The notes beneath the pieces were generated by a model that saw only the letters and a list, made by a program, of their open reading frames with translations, was not told where the DNA came from and ran no database searches. From the NCBI GenBank assembly GCA_018814405.1, contig JAHIZO010000005.1, positions 62,001 through 126,000 on the forward strand: DNA of 64,000 nucleotides. Direction: 5' to 3'. The stretch is from Gammaproteobacteria bacterium. Its GTDB lineage: Bacteria > Pseudomonadota > Gammaproteobacteria > Burkholderiales > Gallionellaceae. The position numbers and the translations under genes are program-made. Of the stretch, positions 1 to 7,939 are shown piece after piece (the stretch's first letter is position 1; every line of letters begins with the position of its first letter).

Positions 1-975
1 CTTCTCTATATTGGAGAGCGCTTCGCGCACGATGTTATAGGTCTGTATCTCGTGTTCCAGGGGCAGATCGAGGTCGGCGATGCGCACTTTGCAGTCAAGC
101 ACGATATGGTTGCGCCGGTTGAATTCGCCGCACAGGTCTTGCAAGGCATACAACAAGCCGGCCGGATTCATCTCGCTGCGAAAATCGGTGATCAGTGCCC
201 GCACCGCTTTCTGGCCGATCTCAAGCGCGTCTTCGATATCTCCGACGTATTTCGCGGCCGTGTTCTTGTTATTGCGCACCGCGTCGCGTAGCAGTGTGGT
301 GTTCATGCGTGCGTAATTCAGCGTCTGGGCCAGCGAGTCATGTATCTCGTTGGCAATGGACTGGCGCTCCATCAATAATTCTGCGCGACGCGCTTCGCGA
401 CCGGCTTGGGTGTGTTCGATCAGGGCAGCCAGCATATCGGCGAAGTTGACCGCCATCTGAGCGGTCGGGCTGAACGTGGTCTGCGGGGTGTCAAAGAACA
501 GGGTGAATACACCGAGCAGCGTGTCGGCAGATTCACGGCCTTCCAAGGGGATGGAGATCACCGATTGCATGCGTTGACTGGCTGAGCCGCATTGTCGGGT
601 CTCGCAATTTTCGATGGTGGTGGCGCACATGCCGTGGCGGAAAGCGTCACGATTGCATTCTTCGCAGGCCAGTTCACTCACGCGTTCGGAATCCAGCTCC
701 TCGTTCGAGAGGCCGACAGTACTGATGACGGGCAGGGTCTGCTCATCCGGCAGCAGGATGCGGATCACCCCGGCGCGTGCATGCAACATGCCGAGGGCGG
801 ATTCCAGGCAATGGTTGAGCAGGGTCTCAAGATCGCTGGCGCGCTGGGAAATGAAGCTCTGTTCCACGCATGCGTCCACACCGCCGTCCAGATCGGGCGG
901 AATGAATTCCGGCTCGCTTGTCCAGAAGAATTCGGTTTCATCCGAAAGCTCTGCGGGGATGGATAGTCTGTTCAT
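1..975 (-). CDS. NarX-like GAF sensor histidine kinase (C-terminus cut by window edge)
   Basis: The 325 codons seen run off the left edge in frame, so the ATPase domain is incomplete. The first ~190 residues form a GAF-like domain with a Cys-rich stretch (LACEECNRDAFRHGMC, then CETRQC). A HisKA_3 dimerisation region follows with the phospho-acceptor motif NEIHDSLAQ, and the N-box start REALSN lies at the edge. This is the NarX/NarQ/DegS subfamily, whose partners are NarL/LuxR-type response regulators. There is no transmembrane segment, so it is probably cytosolic. The clustered cysteines could bind an Fe-S cluster or metal as in NreB-like sensors, but that is inference. The ATG at 975 gives the full GAF region; the partner regulator is not in view. 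Confidence 0.85.
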   Translation of the reverse strand, partial: MNRLSIPAELSDETEFFWTSEPEFIPPDLDGGVDACVEQSFISQRASDLETLLNHCLESALGMLHARAGVIRILLPDEQTLPVISTVGLSNEELDSERVSELACEECNRDAFRHGMCATTIENCETRQCGSASQRMQSVISIPLEGRESADTLLGVFTLFFDTPQTTFSPTAQMAVNFADMLAALIEHTQAGREARRAELLMERQSIANEIHDSLAQTLNYARMNTTLLRDAVRNNKNTAAKYVGDIEDALEIGQKAVRALITDFRSEMNPAGLLYALQDLCGEFNRRNHIVLDCKVRIADLDLPLEHEIQTYNIVREALSNIEK

Positions 976-1205
976 CGTGACTCTGCAAGAAAGGGTTGCT
1001 TGATCCAGCTCAAGACGTTTTGCGGTACTGAAGTACGCTTATCGTTTCAAGGTTATGTCGCTTTTCAATAAATATCAACCGTTAGGCAATTGTGTTCGAA
1101 TATCCCCCGCCAATCGGGGTGGGACGACGCTCACCCGATATGGCTATAGACCCCGCGCGCTTTATTCTGCCTAATGCGGGCTAATTCCAGACAGACAGCA
1201 AGGGT

Positions 1206-1739
1206 ATGAAGATCTGCATCGTTTCAGACAGTCATGATCGTTCCGACGCATTGGTGCATGCCATCAACGCAGCCAAGGACGAAGGCGCGCAAGCAGTGAT
1301 CCATTGCGGCGATCTGATCGGTGCCAATACCATGCGCGCCTCTCTCAAGCTCGGGCTGCCCATCCATGCCGTGCACGGTAACAATCTGGGTGATGTCCAC
1401 GCACTGTACCGCATGATGAAGAACAACCCCGGCGTATTCACCTATTACGGCGAAGAAGCTGTGCTGGAACTCGGCGGTCGCAAGCTATTCATCACCCACA
1501 TGCCAAACCACGGACATGCTTTTGCCTGCACCGGCGATTACGATCTGGTCTGCCATGGCCACAGTCATACCGCGCATGTTGGGCTGCAAAAACACGTCCA
1601 GGACGGTGCATGCTGGCTGGTCAATCCCGGCTCGGTCGCCGGTATCGATGCGCCCGGCATAGTTGCTATGCCGACTTGGGTGCTGGGCGACTTGTCCAGC
1701 ATGCATTTCGAGATACGCAAACTACCTGAGGTTTGCTGA
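1206..1739 (+). CDS. YfcE/MJ0936-type metallophosphoesterase
   Basis: This 177-residue protein has the calcineurin-like phosphoesterase motifs in order: DSHD (residues 8-11), GDL near 37, GNN near 59, a metal His in FITHMPNHG, GHSHT near 118 and NPGSV near 139. These supply the two-metal site. Family members hydrolyse phosphodiesters in vitro (YfcE type), and the physiological substrate is generally unknown. GNN replaces the more usual GNCD of the third motif. Start ATG at 1206 has only a weak AAGG ahead of it. It stands alone between a divergent sensor kinase and a rhodanese gene. Confidence 0.85.
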   Translation: MKICIVSDSHDRSDALVHAINAAKDEGAQAVIHCGDLIGANTMRASLKLGLPIHAVHGNNLGDVHALYRMMKNNPGVFTYYGEEAVLELGGRKLFITHMPNHGHAFACTGDYDLVCHGHSHTAHVGLQKHVQDGACWLVNPGSVAGIDAPGIVAMPTWVLGDLSSMHFEIRKLPEVC

Positions 1740-1850
1740 GCGATCCGGTTGCTGGTAAGCCACGTCATCCAGCCGAAGAAATTGCAGGATATGGCCGGAA
1801 AATAATAGGGCTATAATCTGTCAGACCAGAACTAATCAGGAGCAACGACC

Positions 1851-2237
1851 ATGCAACATCTCACCCCAAAAGAAGCTTACGATTTTCTGCAGTCCAATCC
1901 CGAAGCAGTGTTTGTCGATGTGCGCAGTGAGATGGAATATATGTTCGTCGGCCATCCGCGCGGTTCCATCCATATCCCCTGGGTAGACGGACCGGATTGG
2001 GAGATCGATCCCATGTTCGTTGCGCATGTGCGCAAAGCAGCCAGTGTGAATCGTCCGGTGGTGCTGATCTGCCGTTCCGGCCGTCGTTCCACCGATGCAG
2101 GTTTGGCACTGGAGAATGCAGGACTGAAGGATATCTACAACGTCACGCACGGATTCGAAGGTGATTTGGACGACACCCATCATCGCAATTCGCACAACGG
2201 CTGGCGCTTCGAGGGCCTGCCTTGGGCTCAGACCTAA
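1851..2237 (+). CDS. Single-domain rhodanese-like sulfurtransferase
   Basis: A 128-residue single rhodanese domain. DVRSEMEY marks the N-terminal CH2A-like region, and the active-site loop CRSGRRS holds the cysteine that carries the persulfide. No signal peptide is seen, so it should be cytoplasmic. Rhodaneses move sulfane sulfur from thiosulfate, GSSH or cysteine desulfurases to acceptors such as TusA; both TusA and DsrE2 occur about 44 kb away. An SD (GGAG) sits 8 bases before the ATG, and a TATAAT box lies at 1812-1817. An inverted-repeat element begins just after the stop codon. Confidence 0.88.
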   Translation: MQHLTPKEAYDFLQSNPEAVFVDVRSEMEYMFVGHPRGSIHIPWVDGPDWEIDPMFVAHVRKAASVNRPVVLICRSGRRSTDAGLALENAGLKDIYNVTHGFEGDLDDTHHRNSHNGWRFEGLPWAQT

Positions 2238-2238
2238 T

Positions 2239-2376
2239 AAACCTTGAATAAGCTACTGCGCGTCTGTATTGCGGCGTTGCGCGGTGTTCGAAATCCTCAT
2301 GTACCGAATGTACATTCCGGTTTTTCCGCGCCGTGCGCCTTGCACTCCAGCCGCTCGCTACGCTTCTTCAAGGTTT
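2239..2376. repeat. 138-bp imperfect inverted-repeat element
   Basis: The ends are AAACCTTGAA (2239-2248) and TTCAAGGTTT (2367-2376), a perfect 10-bp terminal inverted repeat. The inner arms continue to pair imperfectly towards a centre near CATGTACCGAATGTACATTCC, so the whole element can fold into one long hairpin. There is no coding capacity. It resembles intergenic palindromic units (ERIC/MITE-like) of proteobacteria. I saw no second copy in this window. Confidence 0.6.
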
Positions 2377-2467
2377 ATAGCGTGAAAAATGTAGCGACCA
2401 CTCTGACCTTCTAGTTATCTCCCTCCTGCGGTATCCATGGCCGCATCTTTGCGGCAATATTGCGGCC

Positions 2468-3631
2468 ATGGATAAACGCTTCGATTCCGCGCCCGTTCGC
2501 CCCAACACTGCCAGCCTGAAATACGATCTGCGCCGCGAGGTGTTCGGTCGCGCGGATGTCATTCCGCTGTGGGTGGCTGATATGGATTTCGCCGTACCGG
2601 AAGCGGTGCAACGCGCACTGACGCAACGCGCAGAGCATCCTGTGTTCGGTTACACCATCCATCCCGATTCGATGTACGACGCGCAGATACATTGGCTGTC
2701 CACACGTCATGGCTGGAATGTGACGCGCGGATCCATCCTGTTCTGTCCCGGTGTCGTGCCATCGCTGCACGCCTGCATCATGGCGCTCACTCAGCCCGGC
2801 GACGGTGTGATCGTGCAGCCGCCGGTGTATGCACCGTTCCTGACTGCCGCTCAGACCTGTGGACGCAAGTCATTGCTCAATCCGCTCAAGTTGGATGCAG
2901 GCAGATATACATTCGATCTGGAAGACCTCGAACGCTGTGCGCAGGCAGGCGGGCGCATGTTGATCTTGTGTTCGCCGCACAACCCGGTCGGGCGTGTATG
3001 GCAGCAAGAGGAATTACAGGCGCTGTTAGCTGTATGCGAGCAATACGACATCACTGTGGTCTCGGACGAGATCCATGCCGACCTGATCTATCCCGGTTTT
3101 CAGCATGTGGCACTCGCCACGCTGAACAGCAAAGTGAAGATCGTCACCGCTGTTGCGCCAAGCAAGACTTTCAATATCCCCGGTCTCGGTCTGTCCGCAC
3201 TCATCGTGCCGGAAGCATCCGATCGCAAAGCCATCACTCAAGCATTCGATACCCTGCATGTCAGCGCCTGTAACCCGTTCAGCATCGCCGCATTCGAAGC
3301 GGCGTATCGCGAGGGTGCGCCATGGCTGGATGACCTGATGGGGTATCTGGCCGGTACGCGCGACATGGTGCGTGACTATCTGCGCCAACAACTGCCGCAG
3401 ATCAAAATGGTCGAACCGCAAGGGACGTATCTGCTGTGGCTGGATTGCCGCGAGATGGGAATGAGCGACAAACAACTTAAAGACTTCTTCGTGCAGAAAG
3501 CAGGGGTGGGCATGAGTCCGGGCGCGATGTTCGGCACCGATGGCAGCGGCTACATGCGCATGAACATCGGCGCACCGCGCAGTCTGATCAATCAGGCGCT
3601 GGAGAATATCTCAGTCGCGATGCGCGATTGA
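2468..3631 (+). CDS. patB: PatB/MalY-type PLP-dependent C-S lyase
   Basis: This 387-residue fold-type I PLP enzyme belongs to the MalY/PatB family (putative C-S lyase, cystathionine beta-lyase type). WVADMDF at 35-41, SPHNPVG near 169-175 and VSDEIHADL near 198-206 are family signatures. K233 in APSKTFNIPGL is the Schiff-base lysine. The reaction expected is alpha,beta-elimination of cysteine S-conjugates to pyruvate, ammonia and a thiol. Start ATG 2468 gives the usual length. It converges with the EamA transporter gene with one base between their stop codons. Because egtB and egtD lie just beyond, it is a candidate for the C-S lyase step that EgtE performs elsewhere; that link is inference from position. 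Confidence 0.85.
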   Translation: MDKRFDSAPVRPNTASLKYDLRREVFGRADVIPLWVADMDFAVPEAVQRALTQRAEHPVFGYTIHPDSMYDAQIHWLSTRHGWNVTRGSILFCPGVVPSLHACIMALTQPGDGVIVQPPVYAPFLTAAQTCGRKSLLNPLKLDAGRYTFDLEDLERCAQAGGRMLILCSPHNPVGRVWQQEELQALLAVCEQYDITVVSDEIHADLIYPGFQHVALATLNSKVKIVTAVAPSKTFNIPGLGLSALIVPEASDRKAITQAFDTLHVSACNPFSIAAFEAAYREGAPWLDDLMGYLAGTRDMVRDYLRQQLPQIKMVEPQGTYLLWLDCREMGMSDKQLKDFFVQKAGVGMSPGAMFGTDGSGYMRMNIGAPRSLINQALENISVAMRD

Positions 3632-3632
3632 A

Positions 3633-4472
3633 TCAACGCTTGCCAAAGCGCAGCACCAGCAATATTCCACCCAGTATCAGCACGGACGACACCAGCAAGT
3701 CGCGCGTGACGGCTTCGTCCAGCAGCAGGATGCCGGCAATGGCTGCGATCACCGGAGCAGAGAGTTGTACGGTCGAAGCGGTCATGGCGCGCATGTGCTG
3801 CAACACGCGATACCACAGCACATAACCCAAAGCCGACGTCACCGCACCCGATAGCACGGCATACAACACACCTTGCATATCCAGTCGCAGCCAAGGCAAT
3901 GCGATCAGCGAGAGTGCAACAGTCATCGGCGCGGCACGCAGGAAGTTACCTGCCGTTGCCGCAGCCGGATGCGGTTGGCCACGCCCGAACATGGAATACA
4001 CACCCCAAGCGACACCGCTGCCCAACATCAGGATCGAATCCAGCACCGACGGCGCTTCCACACTGGGTGATACCAGTATCACTAGGCCGATCATCGCTGA
4101 AACGAAGCCCACAGCCTGGATGCGCGTCATGCGTTCACCCGCGATGAATCCGGCAATAAGCATGGTTGCCTGTACTGCACCGAACAACATCAAAGCACCG
4201 GCGCCGGTGTCTATGCTGCGATAGGCGAAAGAGAGTGAGACGGCATATATGAACAGTGCTGTCGCGCTGCGCCAGCTACCATGCGCCAGCGGGGCTTTTC
4301 GCTGCAAACTCATCAACAGCCACAACATCACCGCAGCGGACAACAGGCGCACGCTGGTGAAGGTGGCTGCGTCGATGGCGGTCTCTTTAAGCGCCATGCG
4401 ACAGAACAATGAATTGCCGGCGAAGGCGATCATGGTCATCGTGGTGAGGGTGACAAGGCGGAGCTTGGTCAT
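3633..4472 (-). CDS. EamA/DMT-family permease
   Basis: A 279-residue drug/metabolite transporter superfamily protein with two EamA repeats and about ten hydrophobic helices. The first helix is near residues 5-25, and a glycine-rich segment around GAGALMLFGAVQATML sits in the first repeat. Family members export or import amino acids, nucleosides and small metabolites; substrate cannot be read from sequence. It is on the same strand as egtB and egtD, 62 bases after egtD, so it is probably the last gene of that operon and a candidate ergothioneine or thiol-metabolite transporter (inference). Confidence 0.8.
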   Translation of the reverse strand: MTKLRLVTLTTMTMIAFAGNSLFCRMALKETAIDAATFTSVRLLSAAVMLWLLMSLQRKAPLAHGSWRSATALFIYAVSLSFAYRSIDTGAGALMLFGAVQATMLIAGFIAGERMTRIQAVGFVSAMIGLVILVSPSVEAPSVLDSILMLGSGVAWGVYSMFGRGQPHPAAATAGNFLRAAPMTVALSLIALPWLRLDMQGVLYAVLSGAVTSALGYVLWYRVLQHMRAMTASTVQLSAPVIAAIAGILLLDEAVTRDLLVSSVLILGGILLVLRFGKR

Positions 4473-4534
4473 GGTGCGGGCAGCGGAACAGAAGGCAGCG
4501 ATGCTACCTGAAACAGGTTCGAACGGCCTATCGC

Positions 4535-5524
4535 TCAGCGCGCCAGTTTCAGCGATTCGGAAGCAGACTGGCTAAAGTAGTGCACGTTGAACCATTCATT
4601 CTCGTCGTGCCAGGTCGATTGCAGGTGCCAGCCTGCGGTACGCGCCAACTGTTTGAATTCCTGCGGGGCGTATTTGTAGGAATTTTCGGTGTGGATGGTT
4701 TCGCCCGCTTTGAACGCGAATGATTCTCCATCCATCTGTATGGATTGCTTGCACTGACTGACCAGATGCATCTCGATGCGCCCATGTTCCTCGTTGTAAT
4801 ACGCATGGTGGGCGAACTGCTCTGCATCGAGCTGCGCGCCAAGTTCGTTTTGCATGCGCTTGAGCAGATTGATGTTGAAAGCGGCGGTGTGACCGGCGGC
4901 ATCGTTATAAGCGGCATTCAAAGTCTCGATAGATTTCTTCGCATCCACGCCGATCAGCAAACCACCGCCTGGACCGACCAGCGCGGCGATGCGCTTGAGT
5001 AACTTCACGGCGTCGCCCGGGGTGCAGTTGCCGATGGTCGAGCCGGGAAAAAATACGACATAGCGCTTGCCTGCATGGTGCTTGATCGCATGATCCGTCA
5101 GTTGATGGTAGTCGGCACACAGTGGTTGCATCTGCAACGCGGGGAACATGGCTTGCAAACGTTGCGTGCTGTTGAGCAGGTGCGGCTCACAGATATCGAT
5201 GGGCACATACACCGCGTCATTAGCCAGATGCCGCAAGATCAACGGCGTCTTGGTGGCGCTGCCGCTGCCAAGCTCGATCAGTGTGCAGCTTGTGCCGATC
5301 ATTTCGGCCATCTCTGCACCGTGACGTTCGAGGATGCCGGTCTCGGTGCGTGTCGGGTAATACTCCGGCGTGGTGCAGATCAGATCGAACAGATGCGAAC
5401 CATGCGCGTCGTAAAAGAATTTTGGCGGAATGGATTTTGGCTGATGACGCAGACCTTCGCGCACGCTGATGAGGAAATCGTCCTCTCCCTGATCAGACTT
5501 GGGCGTGGGTGATACGCGCCTCAT
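4535..5524 (-). CDS. egtD: L-histidine N-alpha-methyltransferase EgtD
   Basis: The 329 residues match the EgtD (DUF2260) family throughout. PKFFYDAHGSHLFD and CTTPEYYPTRTE mark the substrate-binding domain. ELGSGSATKT is the SAM-binding glycine loop, and FFPGSTIGN and GVDAKKS follow. EgtD trimethylates histidine to hercynine with three SAM, the first step of ergothioneine synthesis. The ATG overlaps the egtB stop codon as ATGA, so the two are translationally coupled. Confidence 0.93.
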   Translation of the reverse strand: MRRVSPTPKSDQGEDDFLISVREGLRHQPKSIPPKFFYDAHGSHLFDLICTTPEYYPTRTETGILERHGAEMAEMIGTSCTLIELGSGSATKTPLILRHLANDAVYVPIDICEPHLLNSTQRLQAMFPALQMQPLCADYHQLTDHAIKHHAGKRYVVFFPGSTIGNCTPGDAVKLLKRIAALVGPGGGLLIGVDAKKSIETLNAAYNDAAGHTAAFNINLLKRMQNELGAQLDAEQFAHHAYYNEEHGRIEMHLVSQCKQSIQMDGESFAFKAGETIHTENSYKYAPQEFKQLARTAGWHLQSTWHDENEWFNVHYFSQSASESLKLAR

Positions 5525-6759
5525 GAGATGTCCTCCGCCAGACGCAGGCCGGAGAACATCCAGCGGTCAGCGGCCCGGAAAAAGTTGCGGTATGTGGCGC
5601 GCATATGATCCTGTGCGGTGACGCAACAACCGCCACGCAACACCATCTGATCGCTCATGAACTTGCCGTTGTATTCACCCAATGTGCCGGGCAGCGGCTT
5701 GAAGCCGGGGTAGGGCAGATAGGCGCTCTGCGTCCACTCCCACAGATCGCCGAACATCTGGTTATGACCTGCCTGCGCGGGGCGAGGCACATACAAACCG
5801 TTGTCGAGGAAGTTGCCCGAGATGCTTTGCGCACTCGCCGCATGTTCCCACTCCGCTTCGGTCGGCAACCGCTTGCCCGTCCAGCGCGCATAGGCATCCG
5901 CTTCGTAATAACTCAGGTGCGACACCGGTTCGTCCAGACGCAGTGCATGTGCCCCGGTTAGGTCGAAATGCATCCAGTCGCGATCCTGTTTGAACCAGTA
6001 CAAGGGCGCTTGCCAGCGCTGTTCTTGCAGCGAGCGCCATGCATCGGACAACCAAAGGTCGACGCGCGTATAGCCACCGTCCTCGATGAAAGCCAGATAT
6101 TCCGCGTTGCTCACCAGCCGTGTGGCGAGTCGGAAATCTTGCACATAAGTCTTGTGTCGCGGGCGTTCGTTGTCATAGGCAAACGCATCTCCGCTGTGCC
6201 CGATCTCGGTGATGCACGCGGAGAATTCCTGCCAGTCCATTGCGACAGCGGGGGCAGCAGGTGGCAGTTCGATCTGGTGATAGACCGGATGCAGCGGATT
6301 GATGGAGAAATTGTAGCGCGTGTCCATCAGCAACAACTCCTGATGCTGTATCTCGTGTTCCAGCCCCAGTCGCAGGCGCTGTCGGATATCGGCGGCATGT
6401 TGTTCGGGCACATCGTTCAGCAGTTCGAGCAGTGCGCCATCGACATGATGACGGTAGTCGTACACCTCTTGCACAGTCGGACGCGACAGCATGCCGCGCT
6501 GCGGGCGCGGAAAGAAAGTGCCCGCCGTCTCGTAATAGGAATTGAATAGGTGCGCATATTCCTCGCGGAGCATGCAGTAGCGCTTGGCATACGGCACAAG
6601 GATGAACATCTCGAAGAACCAAGTGGTATGCGCCAAGTGCCACTTGGGCGGACTCACACTCTCCATCGCCTGGATGCAGTAGTCCTCCACCTCAAGTGGT
6701 GCACACAATGCCGCTGAACGCGCACGCACCATGCGGAATCGCTCGATCAATCCATCCAT
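5521..6759 (-). CDS. egtB: Ergothioneine sulfoxide synthase EgtB
   Basis: The 412-residue protein has an N-terminal DinB-like four-helix domain and a C-terminal formylglycine-generating-enzyme-like (sulfatase-modifying) domain. Iron ligands are expected at H44 (HLAHTTWFFE), H135 and H139 (EHEIQHQE). The C-terminal domain shows RLPTEAEWEHAA, GDLWEWTQS and LRGGCC. EgtB uses O2 and non-haem iron to join hercynine to a thiol (gamma-Glu-Cys or Cys) as a sulfoxide. No egtA or egtC is adjacent, so cysteine may be the direct donor (inference). The gene overlaps the upstream DUF427 gene by 13 bases and egtD by 4. Confidence 0.93.
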   Translation of the reverse strand: MDGLIERFRMVRARSAALCAPLEVEDYCIQAMESVSPPKWHLAHTTWFFEMFILVPYAKRYCMLREEYAHLFNSYYETAGTFFPRPQRGMLSRPTVQEVYDYRHHVDGALLELLNDVPEQHAADIRQRLRLGLEHEIQHQELLLMDTRYNFSINPLHPVYHQIELPPAAPAVAMDWQEFSACITEIGHSGDAFAYDNERPRHKTYVQDFRLATRLVSNAEYLAFIEDGGYTRVDLWLSDAWRSLQEQRWQAPLYWFKQDRDWMHFDLTGAHALRLDEPVSHLSYYEADAYARWTGKRLPTEAEWEHAASAQSISGNFLDNGLYVPRPAQAGHNQMFGDLWEWTQSAYLPYPGFKPLPGTLGEYNGKFMSDQMVLRGGCCVTAQDHMRATYRNFFRAADRWMFSGLRLAEDIS

Positions 6760-7073
6760 ATATGATCAACCTCTACTTTGACGCCGCGCCAGAACGCGAC
6801 GTGATCCTTGAGGCGAGCCGCCATCGCGGACGGTTCGGGGTAGTGCCATGCTGCATCCTCGTTCACCTTGTCGTCAACCTCGACATTGCAATAACTGCCT
6901 TTGCCTTTCCATGCCCTGCGGAGAACGGGAAGTGCCGCGCTATGGATCACGTTGCTTGGTGCTTCCACACCGATCACTTGTTCCATATTGTTTTTGCGTG
7001 GTGCGCGCCTGCATGAATAGCCTTCAGAAGGCGCTGCAGAAAAGGATGCAATTGGCATTGACTGGGCGCGCAT
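6747..7073 (-). CDS. DUF427 domain protein
   Basis: The C-terminal ~75 residues match the DUF427 fold: WKGKGSYCNVEVDD, AAWHYPEPS and HVAFWRGVKVEV are its characteristic strand motifs. The biochemical function of DUF427 is unknown. The 13-base overlap with egtB puts it first in the ergothioneine operon. The start is uncertain: ATG 7073 gives 108 residues, while the ATG at 6986 (MEQVIGVEAP) gives about 79 and fits the domain better. Neither has a clear SD. Confidence 0.7.
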   Translation of the reverse strand: MRAQSMPIASFSAAPSEGYSCRRAPRKNNMEQVIGVEAPSNVIHSAALPVLRRAWKGKGSYCNVEVDDKVNEDAAWHYPEPSAMAARLKDHVAFWRGVKVEVDHIWMD

Positions 7074-7088
7074 GGAAAAGGATACTTC

Positions 7089-7937
7089 GTGCCGTGCGGT
7101 TGGATGTTACCGCCGCTTATTTTTCAACTAATTTCGTACTCTGTGGCTTCTGAGACTGATTCTTCCGTGATTCGATTGAGCGACCTGCGTCTGGATGACG
7201 CACGCGCCTTGCTTGAGCATGATCCGTCGAGCGAGCTGCCCGCTCCGGAAGCTTCCCCCGTCGTTTATATGCAGAGCCTTCTGGACGGTTTGTGCGAGCT
7301 TTCCTTGCGCGATCCGCTCACCGGATTGTCCAACCGGCGTCACTTCAATCATCTGCTCAACCGCGAGATCGAATCGGTCGCGCGTTCCGGCGAATCTGTC
7401 TTGTTGCTGATCATGGATATCGATCATTTCAAGAAGGTCAACGATACCTACGGTCACCATGCGGGCGATCTGGTGTTGCAGGCCGTCTCCAAGTGTCTGG
7501 AAACCTGCGTGCGACCGATGGACACCGTGTCGCGATTCGGTGGCGAGGAGTTCGCCGCCATCCTGCCCAATTGCCCGAGTTCATTTGGCCCTGTCGTGGC
7601 AGAGCGTATCCGCGAGGCGGTGGCCGGGCTCGCCATCAACGTGTCACCGTCGGAAACGATAAAGATCACCATCAGCATCGGTGGTGCCTATGCGCCGGAG
7701 TGGGTGCGTTCCACCATCGATCTGTGGACCGAGCGGGCAGACGAGCAGCTCTATCGCGCCAAATCGGCAGGCCGAAATTGCGTTTTCATTGAAGAACAGC
7801 GCGGCGTTGCCGTTAGTGCAGATGAGAAGGGCATGTTGTTCGGGAATCTGTTGTTTGGCGATCCCGCATCCGCAAGCCTCGCTGATGATGTTTCAAACAG
7901 TGCAGTAGCAGACAGTGAAATGAACAGGGCAAACTGA
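7089..7937 (+). CDS. GGDEF diguanylate cyclase
   Basis: A GGDEF domain fills roughly residues 70-235: DPLTGLSNRR, MDIDHFKKVNDTYGH, the active-site loop RFGGEEF and the product-inhibition I-site RPMD five residues before it. All point to active c-di-GMP synthesis. The short N-terminus has no recognisable sensor domain or membrane helix, and there is a ~45-residue C-terminal tail. The start is uncertain: GTG 7089, ATG 7104 or GTG 7143 are all possible and none has a good SD. Two bases separate it from the FlhG-like ATPase gene, so they form one transcript. Confidence 0.88.
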   Translation: MPCGWMLPPLIFQLISYSVASETDSSVIRLSDLRLDDARALLEHDPSSELPAPEASPVVYMQSLLDGLCELSLRDPLTGLSNRRHFNHLLNREIESVARSGESVLLLIMDIDHFKKVNDTYGHHAGDLVLQAVSKCLETCVRPMDTVSRFGGEEFAAILPNCPSSFGPVVAERIREAVAGLAINVSPSETIKITISIGGAYAPEWVRSTIDLWTERADEQLYRAKSAGRNCVFIEEQRGVAVSADEKGMLFGNLLFGDPASASLADDVSNSAVADSEMNRAN

Positions 7938-7939
7938 AG

